Assembly (NCBI RefSeq): GCF_003660165.1
Contig: NZ_CP032829.1
Location: 2,617,001 to 2,681,000 of the forward strand
Direction: 5' to 3'
Source: Sphingomonas paeninsulae
Lineage (GTDB): Bacteria; Pseudomonadota; Alphaproteobacteria; Sphingomonadales; Sphingomonadaceae
Length of the DNA stretch: 64,000 nt
Below the pieces are notes generated by a model. The model did not search any database. It saw nothing but the letters and a program-made list of their open reading frames with translations, and was not told where the DNA came from. Each line of letters opens with the position of its first letter. The stretch's first letter is position 1. Positions 1-11,334 of this stretch are shown here, in pieces. Position numbers and translations under genes: made by a program.

Positions 1-353
1 TTAAAACTGCGCCGTTTGTCGTGCCAACTGTCGTAAATCATCGTCCCGGATTTATCGTACATTCGCAGGTGGTCGCCCGAGGTTGCCGCGATGGCATCGA
101 GTATTGCCGGGCGCGCTGCCTCCGGTGCACTGGCGAGTACGACCGAAACGATTCTGATTTCGCTTTCCTCTTGCGTCCGTCGCTCTTCGATGAGGCGGGT
201 GCGAAACCCGTCGAGATACAGCACGCTGCCGCCGATCAGCACCAATACAAGCAGATTGACCACGAGTATGCGGAGCGTGAGCGAGCCACGACCGATCCAG
301 CGTGACGCACGATCCGGGGCGTCACCCGTCGGAAAAGCGATAACCTGCGCCAT
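1..353 (-). CDS. chvG: Sensor histidine kinase ChvG, N-terminal part (cut by window edge)
   Basis: Inner-membrane sensor kinase that phosphorylates ChvI. The frame starts at an ATG whose complement is at 351-353, inside the end of chvI (32-base overlap), and stays open to base 1, giving 117 codons. Visible are a short cytoplasmic N-terminus, a transmembrane helix ([16 protein letters not shown]) and the start of the periplasmic sensor region, with the [12 protein letters not shown] stretch typical of ChvG/ExoS. HAMP and kinase domains lie outside the window. Identity rests on this N-terminus plus position directly after chvI; the family assignment is inference but strong. Confidence 0.85.
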   Translation of the reverse strand, partial: MAQVIAFPTGDAPDRASRWIGRGSLTLRILVVNLLVLVLIGGSVLYLDGFRTRLIEERRTQEESEIRIVSVVLASAPEAARPAILDAIAATSGDHLRMYDKSGTMIYDSWHDKRRSF

Positions 354-1029
354 ATAGCGTCTCGATTGCGTCGAATTGCGGATCGACAGCGCGGAATTTG
401 CGCCTCAATCGCTTGATGTGGCTGTCGATCGTGCGATCATCGACATAGGTGTCATCCTGATAAGCAACGTCCATCAACTGACTGCGGCTTTTGACGACAT
501 CGGGACGCTGGGCCAGTGCTTCCAAAATCATGAATTCGGTGACCGTCAGCGTTACGCTCGATCCCGCCCAATGCACCCGGTGACGCGCTGGATCGAGTTC
601 GAGGCGGCCCCGGACGACTGGGTCGGGGACTTCTCCCGATGGCTCTCCCGGATCGACCTTCGACAGCTCCACGCGGCGCAGGATCGCCCGAATTCGCGCG
701 ATCAGCAGCCTCTGGGAAAATGGCTTTGCAATGTAATCGTCAGCACCGAGCGCAAGCCCAAGCGCCTCGTCCAGTTCGTCGTCTTTGGATGTGAGGAATA
801 TCACCGGCAGCGACGACTTTTCCCGCAGGCGACGTAACATCTCCAGCCCGTCGAGGCGCGGCATCTTGATGTCGCTTACCGCAAGGTCGGGTGGATTATC
901 GATCAGCGCCTTCAACGCGGACTCGCCATCAGTGTAGAGGCGCGTGGTGAAACCCTCTGCCTGCAAAGCAATGCCGACCGATGTCAGGATGTTGCGATCG
1001 TCATCGATCAGGGCGATGGTCGCGGTCAT
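322..1029 (-). CDS. chvI: Response regulator ChvI (OmpR type)
   Basis: Cytoplasmic transcription factor of the ChvG/ChvI system, which in alphaproteobacteria responds to acid and envelope conditions. 235 residues: receiver domain with the acidic triplet near residues 9-11, phospho-acceptor Asp53 (SDIKMP) and Lys102 (AKPF), then an OmpR/PhoB winged helix with the terminal YGAGYRF motif. I start at the ATG at 1027-1029 because the receiver begins there ([11 protein letters not shown]); the longer frame adds 23 unrelated residues. It overlaps chvG and is divergent from pckA across about 180 bases, an arrangement common in alphaproteobacteria where ChvI is linked to pckA control. No operator could be identified by eye. 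Confidence 0.92.
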   Translation of the reverse strand: MTATIALIDDDRNILTSVGIALQAEGFTTRLYTDGESALKALIDNPPDLAVSDIKMPRLDGLEMLRRLREKSSLPVIFLTSKDDELDEALGLALGADDYIAKPFSQRLLIARIRAILRRVELSKVDPGEPSGEVPDPVVRGRLELDPARHRVHWAGSSVTLTVTEFMILEALAQRPDVVKSRSQLMDVAYQDDTYVDDRTIDSHIKRLRRKFRAVDPQFDAIETLYGAGYRFSDG

Positions 1030-1211
1030 TGCTACCGGTGATAAGCCAAGCTCATGCCGCCCGCAACCGGTGACCTGTTCCACGGCTATATGTCCCACTG
1101 CGGCACCGGACTGGTTTGACGGTTTTACCGACCCGGTATAAGCGCGATCGGAACTGTCCAGATCGACCCGTCACGCGGGAGATTTGTCGTATTTTCCTGA
1201 AAGAGGTTCCA

Positions 1212-2810
1212 GTGACTGATCGCATTCCTTCCTTCGATCTTGCCGCGCAGGGCATTTCCACCGCCGCCAATCTGAATTGGAACCTGATCACCGCGCCACT
1301 GGTCGAACACGCAGTACGACGTGGCGAAGGAATACTCGCAGCCGACGGTCCGCTGGTCGTCGAAACCGGCAAGCACACCGGGCGCTCGGCCAACGACAAA
1401 TTCATCGTCCGTGATGCGACGACCGAAGACACGATTTGGTGGGGCAAGACCAACAAGGGCATGACGTCAGAGCATTTTGCCGCATTGAAGGCCGACTTTT
1501 ACAGCGCGCTCGCGACGAAAGACACGCTCTACGTTCAGGATCTGTTCGGCGGATCGCAGCCCGAATATCGCGTCAATGTCCGCGTCATCACTGAACTGGC
1601 CTGGCATAGCTTGTTCATCCGTACGCTGCTTGTCCGCCCGGAAACGGCGCAACTCGCGGACTTCGCTCCCGAATTTACGATTATCGACTTGCCAAGCTTC
1701 CGCGCCGATCCTGCGCGTCATGGCAGCCGTGGCGAAACGGTAATCGCAGTCAACTTCACCGAAAAACTGATCCTCATCGGCGGCACGGCTTACGCTGGCG
1801 AAATGAAGAAGTCGGTGTTCGGCATCCTCAATTACAAGCTGCCTGTCGAAGGCATCATGCCGATGCATTGCTCGGCCAACATTGGGCCAAAGGGCGACAC
1901 GGCTGTATTTTTTGGTCTGTCCGGCACTGGTAAAACGACGCTGTCTGCCGACGCCAGCCGCACGCTGATCGGCGATGACGAACATGGCTGGTCCGACACG
2001 GCGGTCTTCAATTTTGAAGGCGGCTGCTACGCCAAGATGATTCGCCTGTCCGCCGAAGCCGAACCTGAAATCTTCGCCACGTCGAAGCGTTTCGGAACGG
2101 TTCTGGAAAACGTCGTGATCGACAAGGACACCCGCCAGCTTGACTTCGACGACAACAGCCTCGCCGAAAACAGCCGCGGTTCATATCCGATCGACTTCAT
2201 CCCCAATGCGTCGGCCGACAACATGGGGCCGGTTCCGCAGAACATCGTGATGCTGACCGCTGATGCTTATGGCGTCCTGCCTCCGATCGCGAAGCTTACT
2301 CCCGATCAGGCGATGTACCACTTCCTGTCGGGCTACACCGCGCGCGTTGCGGGCACCGAAATTGGCGTGACCGAACCCGAAGCAACCTTCTCGACCTGCT
2401 TCGGCGCACCGTTCATGCCGCGCCACCCCAGCATCTATGGCAACCTTCTGAAGTCGCGCATCGCCAAGGGCGGCGTGTCTTGCTGGCTCGTCAACACGGG
2501 CTGGACGGGCGGTAAACACGGCATTGGTCGTCGTATGCCGATCAAGGCAACCCGCGCGCTGCTGAACGCTGCACTCGACGGCAGCATTAACGATGGCGAG
2601 TTCCGTACCGATCCCAACTTTGGCTTCAAGGTTCCTGTGACGGTCGCTGGTGTCGATACCGGCATCCTCGACCCGCGTAGCACCTGGGCGGACAAAGAGG
2701 ATTATGACCGCACCGCGCAGAAACTTGTTGGACAGTTTATCGACAATTTCGCTCAATTCGAAGATCATGTTGACGAAGGCGTTCGTCAGGCCGCCCCGAA
2801 AGCTGCATAA
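1212..2810 (+). CDS. pckA: Phosphoenolpyruvate carboxykinase (ATP)
   Basis: Converts oxaloacetate and ATP to phosphoenolpyruvate, CO2 and ADP, the first committed step of gluconeogenesis. The P-loop GLSGTGKTT is near residue 235, followed by the metal-binding DDEHGW stretch; the N-terminus carries RSANDKF. With the GTG at 1212, preceded five bases upstream by AAAGAGG, the product is 532 residues, the usual ATP-type length. The open frame extends to 1116 but that extension has no family similarity. It is divergent from chvI, consistent with regulation by ChvI as reported for relatives. A DUF937 gene follows 31 bases downstream, possibly co-transcribed. Confidence 0.95.
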   Translation: MTDRIPSFDLAAQGISTAANLNWNLITAPLVEHAVRRGEGILAADGPLVVETGKHTGRSANDKFIVRDATTEDTIWWGKTNKGMTSEHFAALKADFYSALATKDTLYVQDLFGGSQPEYRVNVRVITELAWHSLFIRTLLVRPETAQLADFAPEFTIIDLPSFRADPARHGSRGETVIAVNFTEKLILIGGTAYAGEMKKSVFGILNYKLPVEGIMPMHCSANIGPKGDTAVFFGLSGTGKTTLSADASRTLIGDDEHGWSDTAVFNFEGGCYAKMIRLSAEAEPEIFATSKRFGTVLENVVIDKDTRQLDFDDNSLAENSRGSYPIDFIPNASADNMGPVPQNIVMLTADAYGVLPPIAKLTPDQAMYHFLSGYTARVAGTEIGVTEPEATFSTCFGAPFMPRHPSIYGNLLKSRIAKGGVSCWLVNTGWTGGKHGIGRRMPIKATRALLNAALDGSINDGEFRTDPNFGFKVPVTVAGVDTGILDPRSTWADKEDYDRTAQKLVGQFIDNFAQFEDHVDEGVRQAAPKAA

Positions 2811-2841
2811 TCGCCTGACCTCACCGGTAAAGGAAATGACG

Positions 2842-3162
2842 ATGGGTATGCTCGACGGAATTCTGGGATCACTCGGTGGTAACGCCGTGGTTGAAAATCT
2901 GGCCGCAAAGGTCGGACTTTCGCCTGAACAGGTGCAGTCCGCTGTCGCCGCTCTCGGTGCCGCTCATCCGCAAGAGGGCGATACTGTTGAGACTGCTGCT
3001 GCCAGCACCGGTTTATCGACTGACACGCTTCAGCAGATCGTTGGTCATCTCGGTGGAGAAGGCGCTCTCGCCAGCGTCTCCGGGATGCTTGATCGTGACG
3101 GTGACGGCAATCCGATCAACGACATCACCAGCATGATCGGCGGCTTCTTCAGCAAGAAATAA
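2842..3162 (+). CDS. DUF937/YidB-like small protein
   Basis: 106-residue protein of the DUF937 (YidB-like) family, whose function is not established. It opens with MLDGILGSLGG, has a central alpha-helical part (PEQVQSAVAALG, STDTLQQIVGHLG) and ends with the Asp/Gly-rich loop DRDGDGNPIND before the C-terminal IGGFFSKK; this acidic loop resembles a calcium-binding turn and recurs at the end of such proteins. I chose the ATG at 2842 because AAGGA lies seven bases upstream; the ATG at 2836 is too close to it. It sits after pckA and before a strong hairpin, so it probably ends the pckA transcript. Confidence 0.8.
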   Translation: MGMLDGILGSLGGNAVVENLAAKVGLSPEQVQSAVAALGAAHPQEGDTVETAAASTGLSTDTLQQIVGHLGGEGALASVSGMLDRDGDGNPINDITSMIGGFFSKK

Positions 3163-3177
3163 GCCGGCGCTGAACAA

Positions 3178-3206
3178 AGCGGGGGCGCATTAAAAACGCC
3201 CCCGCT
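3178..3206. terminator. Bidirectional terminator-like hairpin
   Basis: Perfect 10-bp inverted repeat AGCGGGGGCG / CGCCCCCGCT around an A-rich loop, lying between the convergent DUF937 and nfeD genes. No clean T-tract follows on either strand, so efficiency is uncertain. Confidence 0.7.
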
Positions 3207-3207
3207 A

Positions 3208-3651
3208 TCAGGCTTTCTCGACCAGCAGGACGCTCCGCTCGATACCGATGACGCGCAGGCGATCTCCGATGTCAGCGATTGCGCCACGCGCAGGCCACAC
3301 GCCGTCACCGACTTTCACGCGTCCCTGAGAGGCGTCGATCGCAGTGACCGCTGTTACTATCTCACCGATCAACCGCGCTCCGCGATCGTTGAGCAATGGA
3401 TCGGCCGACTCGATCGGGTTGCGCACCAGCACCCGGCGTCCGACGTAAACTGACGCAATCGCGGTGACGGCGAATACAAAAAGCTGCACCGGCACGCCGA
3501 TGGGCACCAACAACGCCACCAATCCGGTAATCAGCGCGGCGATGCCGATCCACATCAGGAACGCGCCGGGCATAATGATTTCCGCAATGCCGAGCGCGGC
3601 TGCGGCAATCAGCCACAGCCAGTGATCCGCAATGCCAGCAGCCCAGTTCAT
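3208..3651 (-). CDS. NfeD family membrane protein
   Basis: 147 residues. Two to three hydrophobic helices in the first 75 residues (WLWLIAAAALGIAEII, MWIGIAALITGLVALLV, LFVFAVTAIASVYVG) are followed by a small soluble OB-fold domain, with GRVKVGDGVWPA as the typical NfeD segment. This is the short NfeD form without the ClpP-like protease domain. Its ATG overlaps the stop of the upstream SPFH gene by four bases (ATGA at 3648-3651), the standard NfeD-SPFH pairing; the two proteins are thought to form a membrane microdomain assembly. Confidence 0.9.
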   Translation of the reverse strand: MNWAAGIADHWLWLIAAAALGIAEIIMPGAFLMWIGIAALITGLVALLVPIGVPVQLFVFAVTAIASVYVGRRVLVRNPIESADPLLNDRGARLIGEIVTAVTAIDASQGRVKVGDGVWPARGAIADIGDRLRVIGIERSVLLVEKA

Positions 3652-4613
3652 TTCGTGGGCGTCTCAAACGGCCCCGGCCGCCGTAGCGGTGCGGGGGCTG
3701 GAGTGGGGCTATCCCTGAACGCATCGCGCGCCAGTTCGCCAATCCCGCCCAGCGTCCCGATCAACTGTGTCGCCTCGACCGGGAACAATATCGTCTTGGC
3801 ATTGGGCGAAGTCGCAAACAGCGCGACAGCCTCGACATATTTCTGCGCGATGAAATAGTTGATCGCCTGCGCGCTGCCGCCTTCGATCGCGTCGGACACC
3901 AACTTGGTCGCAGTCGCCTCTGCCTGAGCCGAGCGTTCCCGCGCTTCGGCATCGCGATAAGCCGCTTCCCGACGCCCCTCGGCCTCCAGAATTTGCGACT
4001 GTTTCTGACCCTCGGCCCGGTTGATGTCGTTCTGCCGCGCGCCTTCCGACTCCAGAATCGAAGCGCGCTTTTCACGCTCTGCCTTCATCTGCCGTGTCAT
4101 TGCATTCACGATGTCGGCGGGCGGGCGAATGTCCTTCAACTCCACGCGGGTGATCTTCACGCCCCACGCCTCGGTCGCGGCGTCAACGACGACCAGCAGC
4201 CGCGCATTGATCTCGTCGCGCTTCGACAGCGTCTCGTCCAGATCCATCGACCCCATCACCGTGCGCAGGTTGGTGGTCGATAATTGCATGATCGCGCGGT
4301 ACAGGTCGCTGACCTCATAGGCGGCCTTGGCGGCATCCAGCACCTGAAAGAACACCACACCGTCGACCGCGACCATCGCGTTGTCCTTGGTGATGATTTC
4401 CTGACCGGGAATGTCCAGCACCTGCTCCATCATGTTAACCTTGCGACCGACACGATCGACAAACGGCATGATGAGGGTGAGACCGGGAGGGGCAACAGCG
4501 GTAAATTTGCCGAAACGCTCGATCGTATATTGATACCCTTGCGTGACCATTTTCACGCCCATGATGACGTAAACGATGGCTAAGACAGCAAGAACGGTAA
4601 ACGCGACTTCCAT
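3648..4613 (-). CDS. SPFH/Band 7 (stomatin/QmcA-like) membrane protein
   Basis: 321 residues. One N-terminal transmembrane helix is followed by a SPFH/Band 7 domain (about residues 25-200: RFGKFTAVAPPGLTLIMPFVDRV, MDLDETLSKRDEIN, RVELKDIRPP) and a charged Ala/Glu/Arg-rich coiled coil (about 200-260: EAEGRREAAYRDAEARERSAQ). This matches stomatin-like proteins such as E. coli QmcA, which form oligomers at the inner membrane and influence membrane protease activity. The C-terminal tail is Pro-rich. It is the first gene of a two-gene unit with nfeD. Assignment to family is secure; the physiological role is not visible from sequence. Confidence 0.92.
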   Translation of the reverse strand: MEVAFTVLAVLAIVYVIMGVKMVTQGYQYTIERFGKFTAVAPPGLTLIMPFVDRVGRKVNMMEQVLDIPGQEIITKDNAMVAVDGVVFFQVLDAAKAAYEVSDLYRAIMQLSTTNLRTVMGSMDLDETLSKRDEINARLLVVVDAATEAWGVKITRVELKDIRPPADIVNAMTRQMKAEREKRASILESEGARQNDINRAEGQKQSQILEAEGRREAAYRDAEARERSAQAEATATKLVSDAIEGGSAQAINYFIAQKYVEAVALFATSPNAKTILFPVEATQLIGTLGGIGELARDAFRDSPTPAPAPLRRPGPFETPTK

Positions 4614-4718
4614 GGACGGCTCCCCAGCGTGAATTGGCTGTCCTTATGGCCCCCCGCGATCCCAACCTCCAAGCACATTCGCGCAACGGTCGGTCAGGGG
4701 CAGATAGAGTTCAACCTG

Positions 4719-5186
4719 TCAGCGGTATTCGTGGGTGACGTCGCGTTTAAACCCTTCCAGTCGCACAGCCCGGTTCCCGATGCAGACCGGTGTCGCGATC
4801 ACGCGGATCCAGCGATGCCCGCCATTGGCAGGAACGATCTCTGCATCGAGGGTAAAGCCGCGCTGGTGCTTGATCGAATAGGCCCGCAGCCGCTCCATCT
4901 TGGTGCGCGAAGCTTCCCGATAGAGCGAAACCGTTCGTTTTCGATTGGCAGGCTTGTGTTGCGGCATTCCGAAAAAATCAAAAACCTCAGGCGACCAGGT
5001 CAGCACATTGTTGACGAGATTGCATTCCCAGGTGCCGATACCCTGTTGGGCCAGCATGGCCTGGCCTGCCGAAAGGTCGAGCGTTGCCGTGTTGGACCAG
5101 GCAAAGTCATGCCCCAGAGAGAATTGCCGACCGTGTTCGAACAGCGGCCAACTATGGGTAGACTGCGAAAGTTCATTCGATATCAT
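4719..5186 (-). CDS. Single-PAS-domain protein
   Basis: 155 residues, essentially one PAS_3-type sensory domain: IGTWECNL, LTWSPEVFDFFGMP, a central helix, then NGGHRWIRVIATPV and the terminal GFKRDVTHE, which resembles the end of a PAS domain just before an output module. No kinase, GGDEF or HTH domain follows, so it is either a stand-alone sensor or a partner of a separate output protein. I start at the ATG at 5184-5186 because a GGGGG stretch lies six bases upstream; the longer frame adds 30 unlikely residues. Ligand unknown. Confidence 0.75.
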   Translation of the reverse strand: MISNELSQSTHSWPLFEHGRQFSLGHDFAWSNTATLDLSAGQAMLAQQGIGTWECNLVNNVLTWSPEVFDFFGMPQHKPANRKRTVSLYREASRTKMERLRAYSIKHQRGFTLDAEIVPANGGHRWIRVIATPVCIGNRAVRLEGFKRDVTHEYR

Positions 5187-5396
5187 GAGCAGCCCCCTGG
5201 TTGCACCTATGCGTAAGCCATTCCTCCAATAGTGGGTACCAGTCAACATCGTCGAGTGCATTTGATGCACTGTCATTAATACTTGTCGCGAACAGACTGA
5301 AGGCGGGGAACGGGCGAAGCGACAACGCCAAAACGGCCGTCAACTAATCCTGTACTTGCTTGTCCAGAAACATCGTTACCTATTCAGCCCCCCTTT

Positions 5397-7663
<2,267 letters not shown>

Positions 7664-7689
7664 CCCGCTCTCGTTTACTAAGTTTTCTT

Positions 7690-7774
7690 CCGCTTCCCTG
7701 AGCCCGTCGAAGGGTTGCCCTTTTTTCCAATCTGGAAGAAGCAGGACAACCCTTCGACAGGCTCAGGGAAGCGG
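7690..7774. repeat. Long-armed inverted repeat, copy 1
   Basis: Two arms of about 30 bases, starting CCGCTTCCCTGAGC and ending in its near-perfect reverse complement GCTCAGGGAAGCGG, with a short AT-richer loop. It lies between guaB and rsmB. Nearly the same element recurs at 49362-49447 and 54932-55015. It resembles intergenic REP-like palindromes of sphingomonads and may also end guaB transcription. Confidence 0.85.
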
Positions 7775-7800
7775 TTTTATTTTATATTAGGCCCAACTCA

Positions 7801-8963
7801 ATGACACCTTCCGCCCGCGTTCAGATGGCAATCGAACTCCTCGACAAGATCATCGCATCGGCACAGCGCAACGGTGCGCCGGCCGATACAATCATCGCGG
7901 AATGGTTCAAAACTCGCCGGTTTGCAGGGTCGGGGGATCGTCGCGGCATTCGTGAACTCATCTACCGTGCCATCCGCGCGTTCGGCGAGCCACCTGAAAC
8001 AGGTCGTCGTGCCATGATGGGTCTGGCTCAGATCGACCCGGAAATAGCCGCTGCTTTCGATGGATCGTCCTATGGGCCGCCAAAGATTGGCCGCGCCGAA
8101 AATCCATTGCAGCCTTCGCCGATGCCCGACTGGATCGGCGGGCGGATCGACTCCGCCGAACATGAAGCGTTGCTGGCGCGCGCGCCGCTCGATCTGCGGG
8201 TCAACACGCTTCAGACTTCGCGTGATGCGATGATGGCGATATATCCGAATGCTGTTGAGATACGCGGTCTTCCCAACGGTTTGCGTATCGATCCTCCCAT
8301 TGCGATCGAAGCCGACGACGCCATGCGCGACGGCCTGATCGATGTGCAGGACGCGGGCAGCCAGTTCGTCGTTACGGCCTGTCAGGTCAAACCCGGCCAG
8401 ACGGTGGTCGATCTGTGTGCCGGGGCGGGGGCAAGACGCTCGCGCTCGCCGCTGACATGGAAAACAACGGACGGCTTATCGCCTGCGACACCGATCGCAC
8501 CCGCTTGTCGCGCCTCTCGCCCCGCGCTGCTCGTGCTGGCGTCAACGTCGAAGTGCGTTTGCTCGATGGTGGTCGTGAAGCCGCGATGCTTGGCAATCTG
8601 GCTGAGAAAGCTGACGTCGTTCTTGTCGATGCGCCCTGCACCGGCAGCGGCACTCTGCGCCGCAATCCAGAGGCACGCTGGCGGATTACGCCCGATCGTC
8701 TCCGCGACGTTCTCGACGTGCAGCGCCATGTTCTCGACCTTGCGACGCCATTGGTCCGTCCCGGCGGCGCGCTCGTTTATGCCGTGTGCTCGCTCATCGA
8801 GCGTGAGGGGTGGGGGCAGATGGAGGATTTCCTCATGCACAATCCCGACTTCACCGCCGAAACGCTTGAAATCGGGCGTGAATCCGGTCCCGGCCGTATT
8901 TTAACGCCGGGTCACGATGGCACCGATGGGTTTTTCGTCGCGCGACTAATTCGTGCGTGCTAG
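7801..8963 (+). CDS. rsmB: 16S rRNA m5C methyltransferase RsmB (frame broken once)
   Basis: SAM-dependent m5C967-type methyltransferase of the Fmu/Sun family. The first frame (7801 to about 8430) encodes the NusB-like N-terminus (RRGIRELIYRAIRAF) and QDAGSQFV, VVDLCAGAG; the family sequence then continues in the next frame to 8963 with KTLALAA, the DAPCTGSGTLRRNP motif carrying one active Cys, and YAVCS carrying the other. The switch falls at five Gs (8427-8431); one more G would give DLCAGAGGKTLA and a single protein of about 387 residues. Base loss in sequencing is more likely than a true pseudogene, because both halves are fully conserved. Confidence 0.88.
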
Positions 8964-8994
8964 TCTCACTCCCTAGATGGTTTTGGAGACACTG

Positions 8995-9507
8995 ATGCGC
9001 CTCACGCCCCCCGCGATTGCCCTTGCTGTCCTTCTCGCAACGGTGTCCAGCGTCAGTCACAGCGCGCGACCCGATGCGATGGTCGATGCTCGCTCGATGG
9101 CGCTGCTGAAGCAGGGAGAGGAAGCTGCCGCTTCGGGTCAGTTAACCGCCGCTAACGATGCGTTAGAGACTGCTTTGGCCGTGGACCCACGCAATCGGGG
9201 CGCATTTATCGAACTGGCGAAAGTGGCTACCCGTCAGGGTTTGAACGGAAAGGCGATCCGTCTTTATCGTGAAGCCCTTTCGCTCGAACCGAACGACGTC
9301 ACGGCATTGGCCGGGCAGGGTGAAGCTATGGTTGCAAAAGGTGCTGTGACCAAGGCTGGCGAAAATCTGACGAAAATCAAAACCCTGTGCGTTGTGACTT
9401 GCCCGCAAGAGGTCAGCCTTGCTGCGGTTATCGCGCGCGGTGCACCTCCCGAAGCCGTTACTGCTGCTGCCGCCACTCCTGCGCCAGCGAAGCCTGCCGC
9501 TAACTGA
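8995..9507 (+). CDS. Exported TPR-repeat protein
   Basis: 170 residues. A hydrophobic N-terminal signal ([20 protein letters not shown]) precedes two to three tetratricopeptide repeats (about residues 35-110: [58 protein letters not shown]) and a Pro/Ala-rich C-terminal tail (TPAPAKPA). Probably periplasmic scaffold; no enzymatic motif. The ATG at 8995 has GGAG six bases upstream; the frame start at 8977 does not. It follows rsmB by 31 bases. Its stop region overlaps the end of convergent rsmA by eight bases. Confidence 0.75.
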   Translation: MRLTPPAIALAVLLATVSSVSHSARPDAMVDARSMALLKQGEEAAASGQLTAANDALETALAVDPRNRGAFIELAKVATRQGLNGKAIRLYREALSLEPNDVTALAGQGEAMVAKGAVTKAGENLTKIKTLCVVTCPQEVSLAAVIARGAPPEAVTAAAATPAPAKPAAN

Positions 9508-10320
9508 GCAGGCGGGCAATCGAAACGAATTCCTGAACGCTCAGGGTTTCGGCGCGACGGGCAGAATCGATGCCCAGACTTTCCAGCGCGCCGAGTGCGC
9601 CCGGAACAGATTTAACGCTTTGTCTCAACATCTTACGCCGCTGGCCGAATGCCGCGGCGGTCAGTTGTTCGACCGCGCGAATCTTGACATCCTTGGGCTG
9701 TGCGATTGGAACAATATGCACGACTGCCGACATGACTTTGGGCGGCGGGGTAAAAGCCGACCTGTGAACCCGCATCGATATTTCGGCAGAACTCCGCCAT
9801 TGTGACAGCACCGTGAGCCGGCCGAACGCGTCGCTTGCGGTCGGTGCAACGATCCGCTCCGCGACCTCTGCCTGAAACATCAACGTCAACGAAGCCCAGC
9901 GCGGGGCCATGCCTCCACCGTCAGCCACTTCACCAATAGCGCCGTTCCGACATTATATGGAAGGTTTGCAACGACATGGCCGCCCTGTTCCAACACTTCA
10001 TCGAGCGGAACAGTCATCGCATCTGCATCGATAACCCGCAACCTGCCCGGCGCGGTATCACCCAATTCCGCCAGCACTGGAATACACCGCCGGTCCCGTT
10101 CCACCGCCGTGACATTAGCCCCGGCATCCAGCAGCGCCCGCGTCAGCCCGCCCGGTCCCGGCCCGACTTCATAAACCGACTGTCCCGTCAGATTGCCCGG
10201 AATATCGGCAATACGCCGAAGCAATTGTCCATCGAGCAGGAAGTTTTGGCCAAGCGCTTTGCTCGCCGTCAGTCCATGCCGGGCAATAACCTCTCGCAGA
10301 GGTGGCCGGTCGTAGCTCAA
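9500..10320 (-). CDS. rsmA: 16S rRNA m6,6A dimethyltransferase RsmA/KsgA (frame broken once)
   Basis: Dimethylates two adjacent adenines of the 3' terminal 16S rRNA hairpin. The upstream frame holds [11 protein letters not shown], the SAM motif [16 protein letters not shown] and NLPYNV; after LTVEAWP the family sequence goes on in another frame ([46 protein letters not shown]) to 9500. The break is at four Gs on the plus strand (9903-9906); one extra base restores VEAWPPRWASL and a 273-residue protein, the usual size. The TTG at 10318-10320 overlaps the pdxA stop (TTGA); a GTG at 10335 is an alternative start. Last gene of lptD-surA-pdxA-rsmA. Confidence 0.88.
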
Positions 10321-11333
10321 GCTGCCTGCGCACACGCCTGCGCGGCCCGTGCCTCCGTCGCCGACGCGGCCATCTGTATTGCCGCGATCATCGCTCCGGG
10401 GTTGGCGAGGTTCTTCCCAGCGATTCCGAAGGCCGTGCCGTGATCCGGGGCGGTGCGAACGATCGGAAGTCCCAGCGTCATGTTCACGCCATCATCGAAA
10501 TGCAGCGTCTTCAAGGGAATAAGCGCCTGGTCGTGATAAAGACAGATCGCCACATCATATTCGGCCCGTGCGCGCGAATGGAACATCGCGTCGGCGGCGA
10601 TCGGTCCGGTCGCGTTGATACCTTCTGCCCGCAGAATTTCGATTGCAGGCGCGATGAAGTCGATTTCTTCACGACCGAGCGCCCCGTTCTCGCCAGCGTG
10701 TGGATTGAACCCGGCAAAGGCGAGTCTCGGATGTTCGATCCCGAAATTGCGCTGTAACCCGCGCGCCGTAGCACGTGCCTTGGCGACGATCATCTCGATC
10801 GACAAACTGCCAGAAACCTCCGCCAGGGGAATGTGCGTGGTCACCGGCACGACCTTTAGCGTCGGTCCTGCAAGCAGCATGACGGCATTGTCACTGGATA
10901 CGCCACAGCGTTCGGCGATAAATTCAGTTTGGCCGGGATGCGTGAAGCCCACTGAGTACAGCTGAGTTTTGGAAACCGGCGCGGTTATCAGCGCACGTGC
11001 CGCTCCCGATCGCGCTATTCCTGCTGCGACCTCAAGCGATGCAAGCGCGCAGCGTGCGCCTTCAAAGCTTGGTTTGCCCGGTTCGATCACACCAGCGTCT
11101 TCAATCTGCAGCAACGGGATCGCGCGGAAGAATACGCCCATAGTCTCTCGTGGATCGCGGATCCGTTCGATTGGTCCCTGCCAGACAGCATCGATCGATC
11201 GCCGGTCGCCAACAACGAAGAACGGCGCAAGCTTGTGGATGTCACGTGCCGTCCACGCCTTTGCGGCGATCTCCGGTCCGATGCCCGCCGGGTCACCCAA
11301 GGAAACAACCATCGGGAGCGTAGCTTCGATCAT
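10317..11333 (-). CDS. pdxA: 4-hydroxythreonine-4-phosphate dehydrogenase
   Basis: Metal- and NAD-dependent oxidation of 4-phosphohydroxythreonine in pyridoxal phosphate synthesis. Family marks are SLGDPAGIGPEI at the N-terminus, TAPVSK, the metal-site His segments FTHPGQTEFIAE and CLYHDQALIPLK, and GFNPHAGENG; the C-terminal part has RTAPDHGTAFGIAGK. Starting at the ATG at 11331-11333, one base after the surA stop, gives 338 residues. The longer frame into surA has no similarity. Translation is likely coupled to surA before it and to rsmA after it. Confidence 0.94.
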   Translation of the reverse strand: MIEATLPMVVSLGDPAGIGPEIAAKAWTARDIHKLAPFFVVGDRRSIDAVWQGPIERIRDPRETMGVFFRAIPLLQIEDAGVIEPGKPSFEGARCALASLEVAAGIARSGAARALITAPVSKTQLYSVGFTHPGQTEFIAERCGVSSDNAVMLLAGPTLKVVPVTTHIPLAEVSGSLSIEMIVAKARATARGLQRNFGIEHPRLAFAGFNPHAGENGALGREEIDFIAPAIEILRAEGINATGPIAADAMFHSRARAEYDVAICLYHDQALIPLKTLHFDDGVNMTLGLPIVRTAPDHGTAFGIAGKNLANPGAMIAAIQMAASATEARAAQACAQAA

Positions 11334-11334
11334 A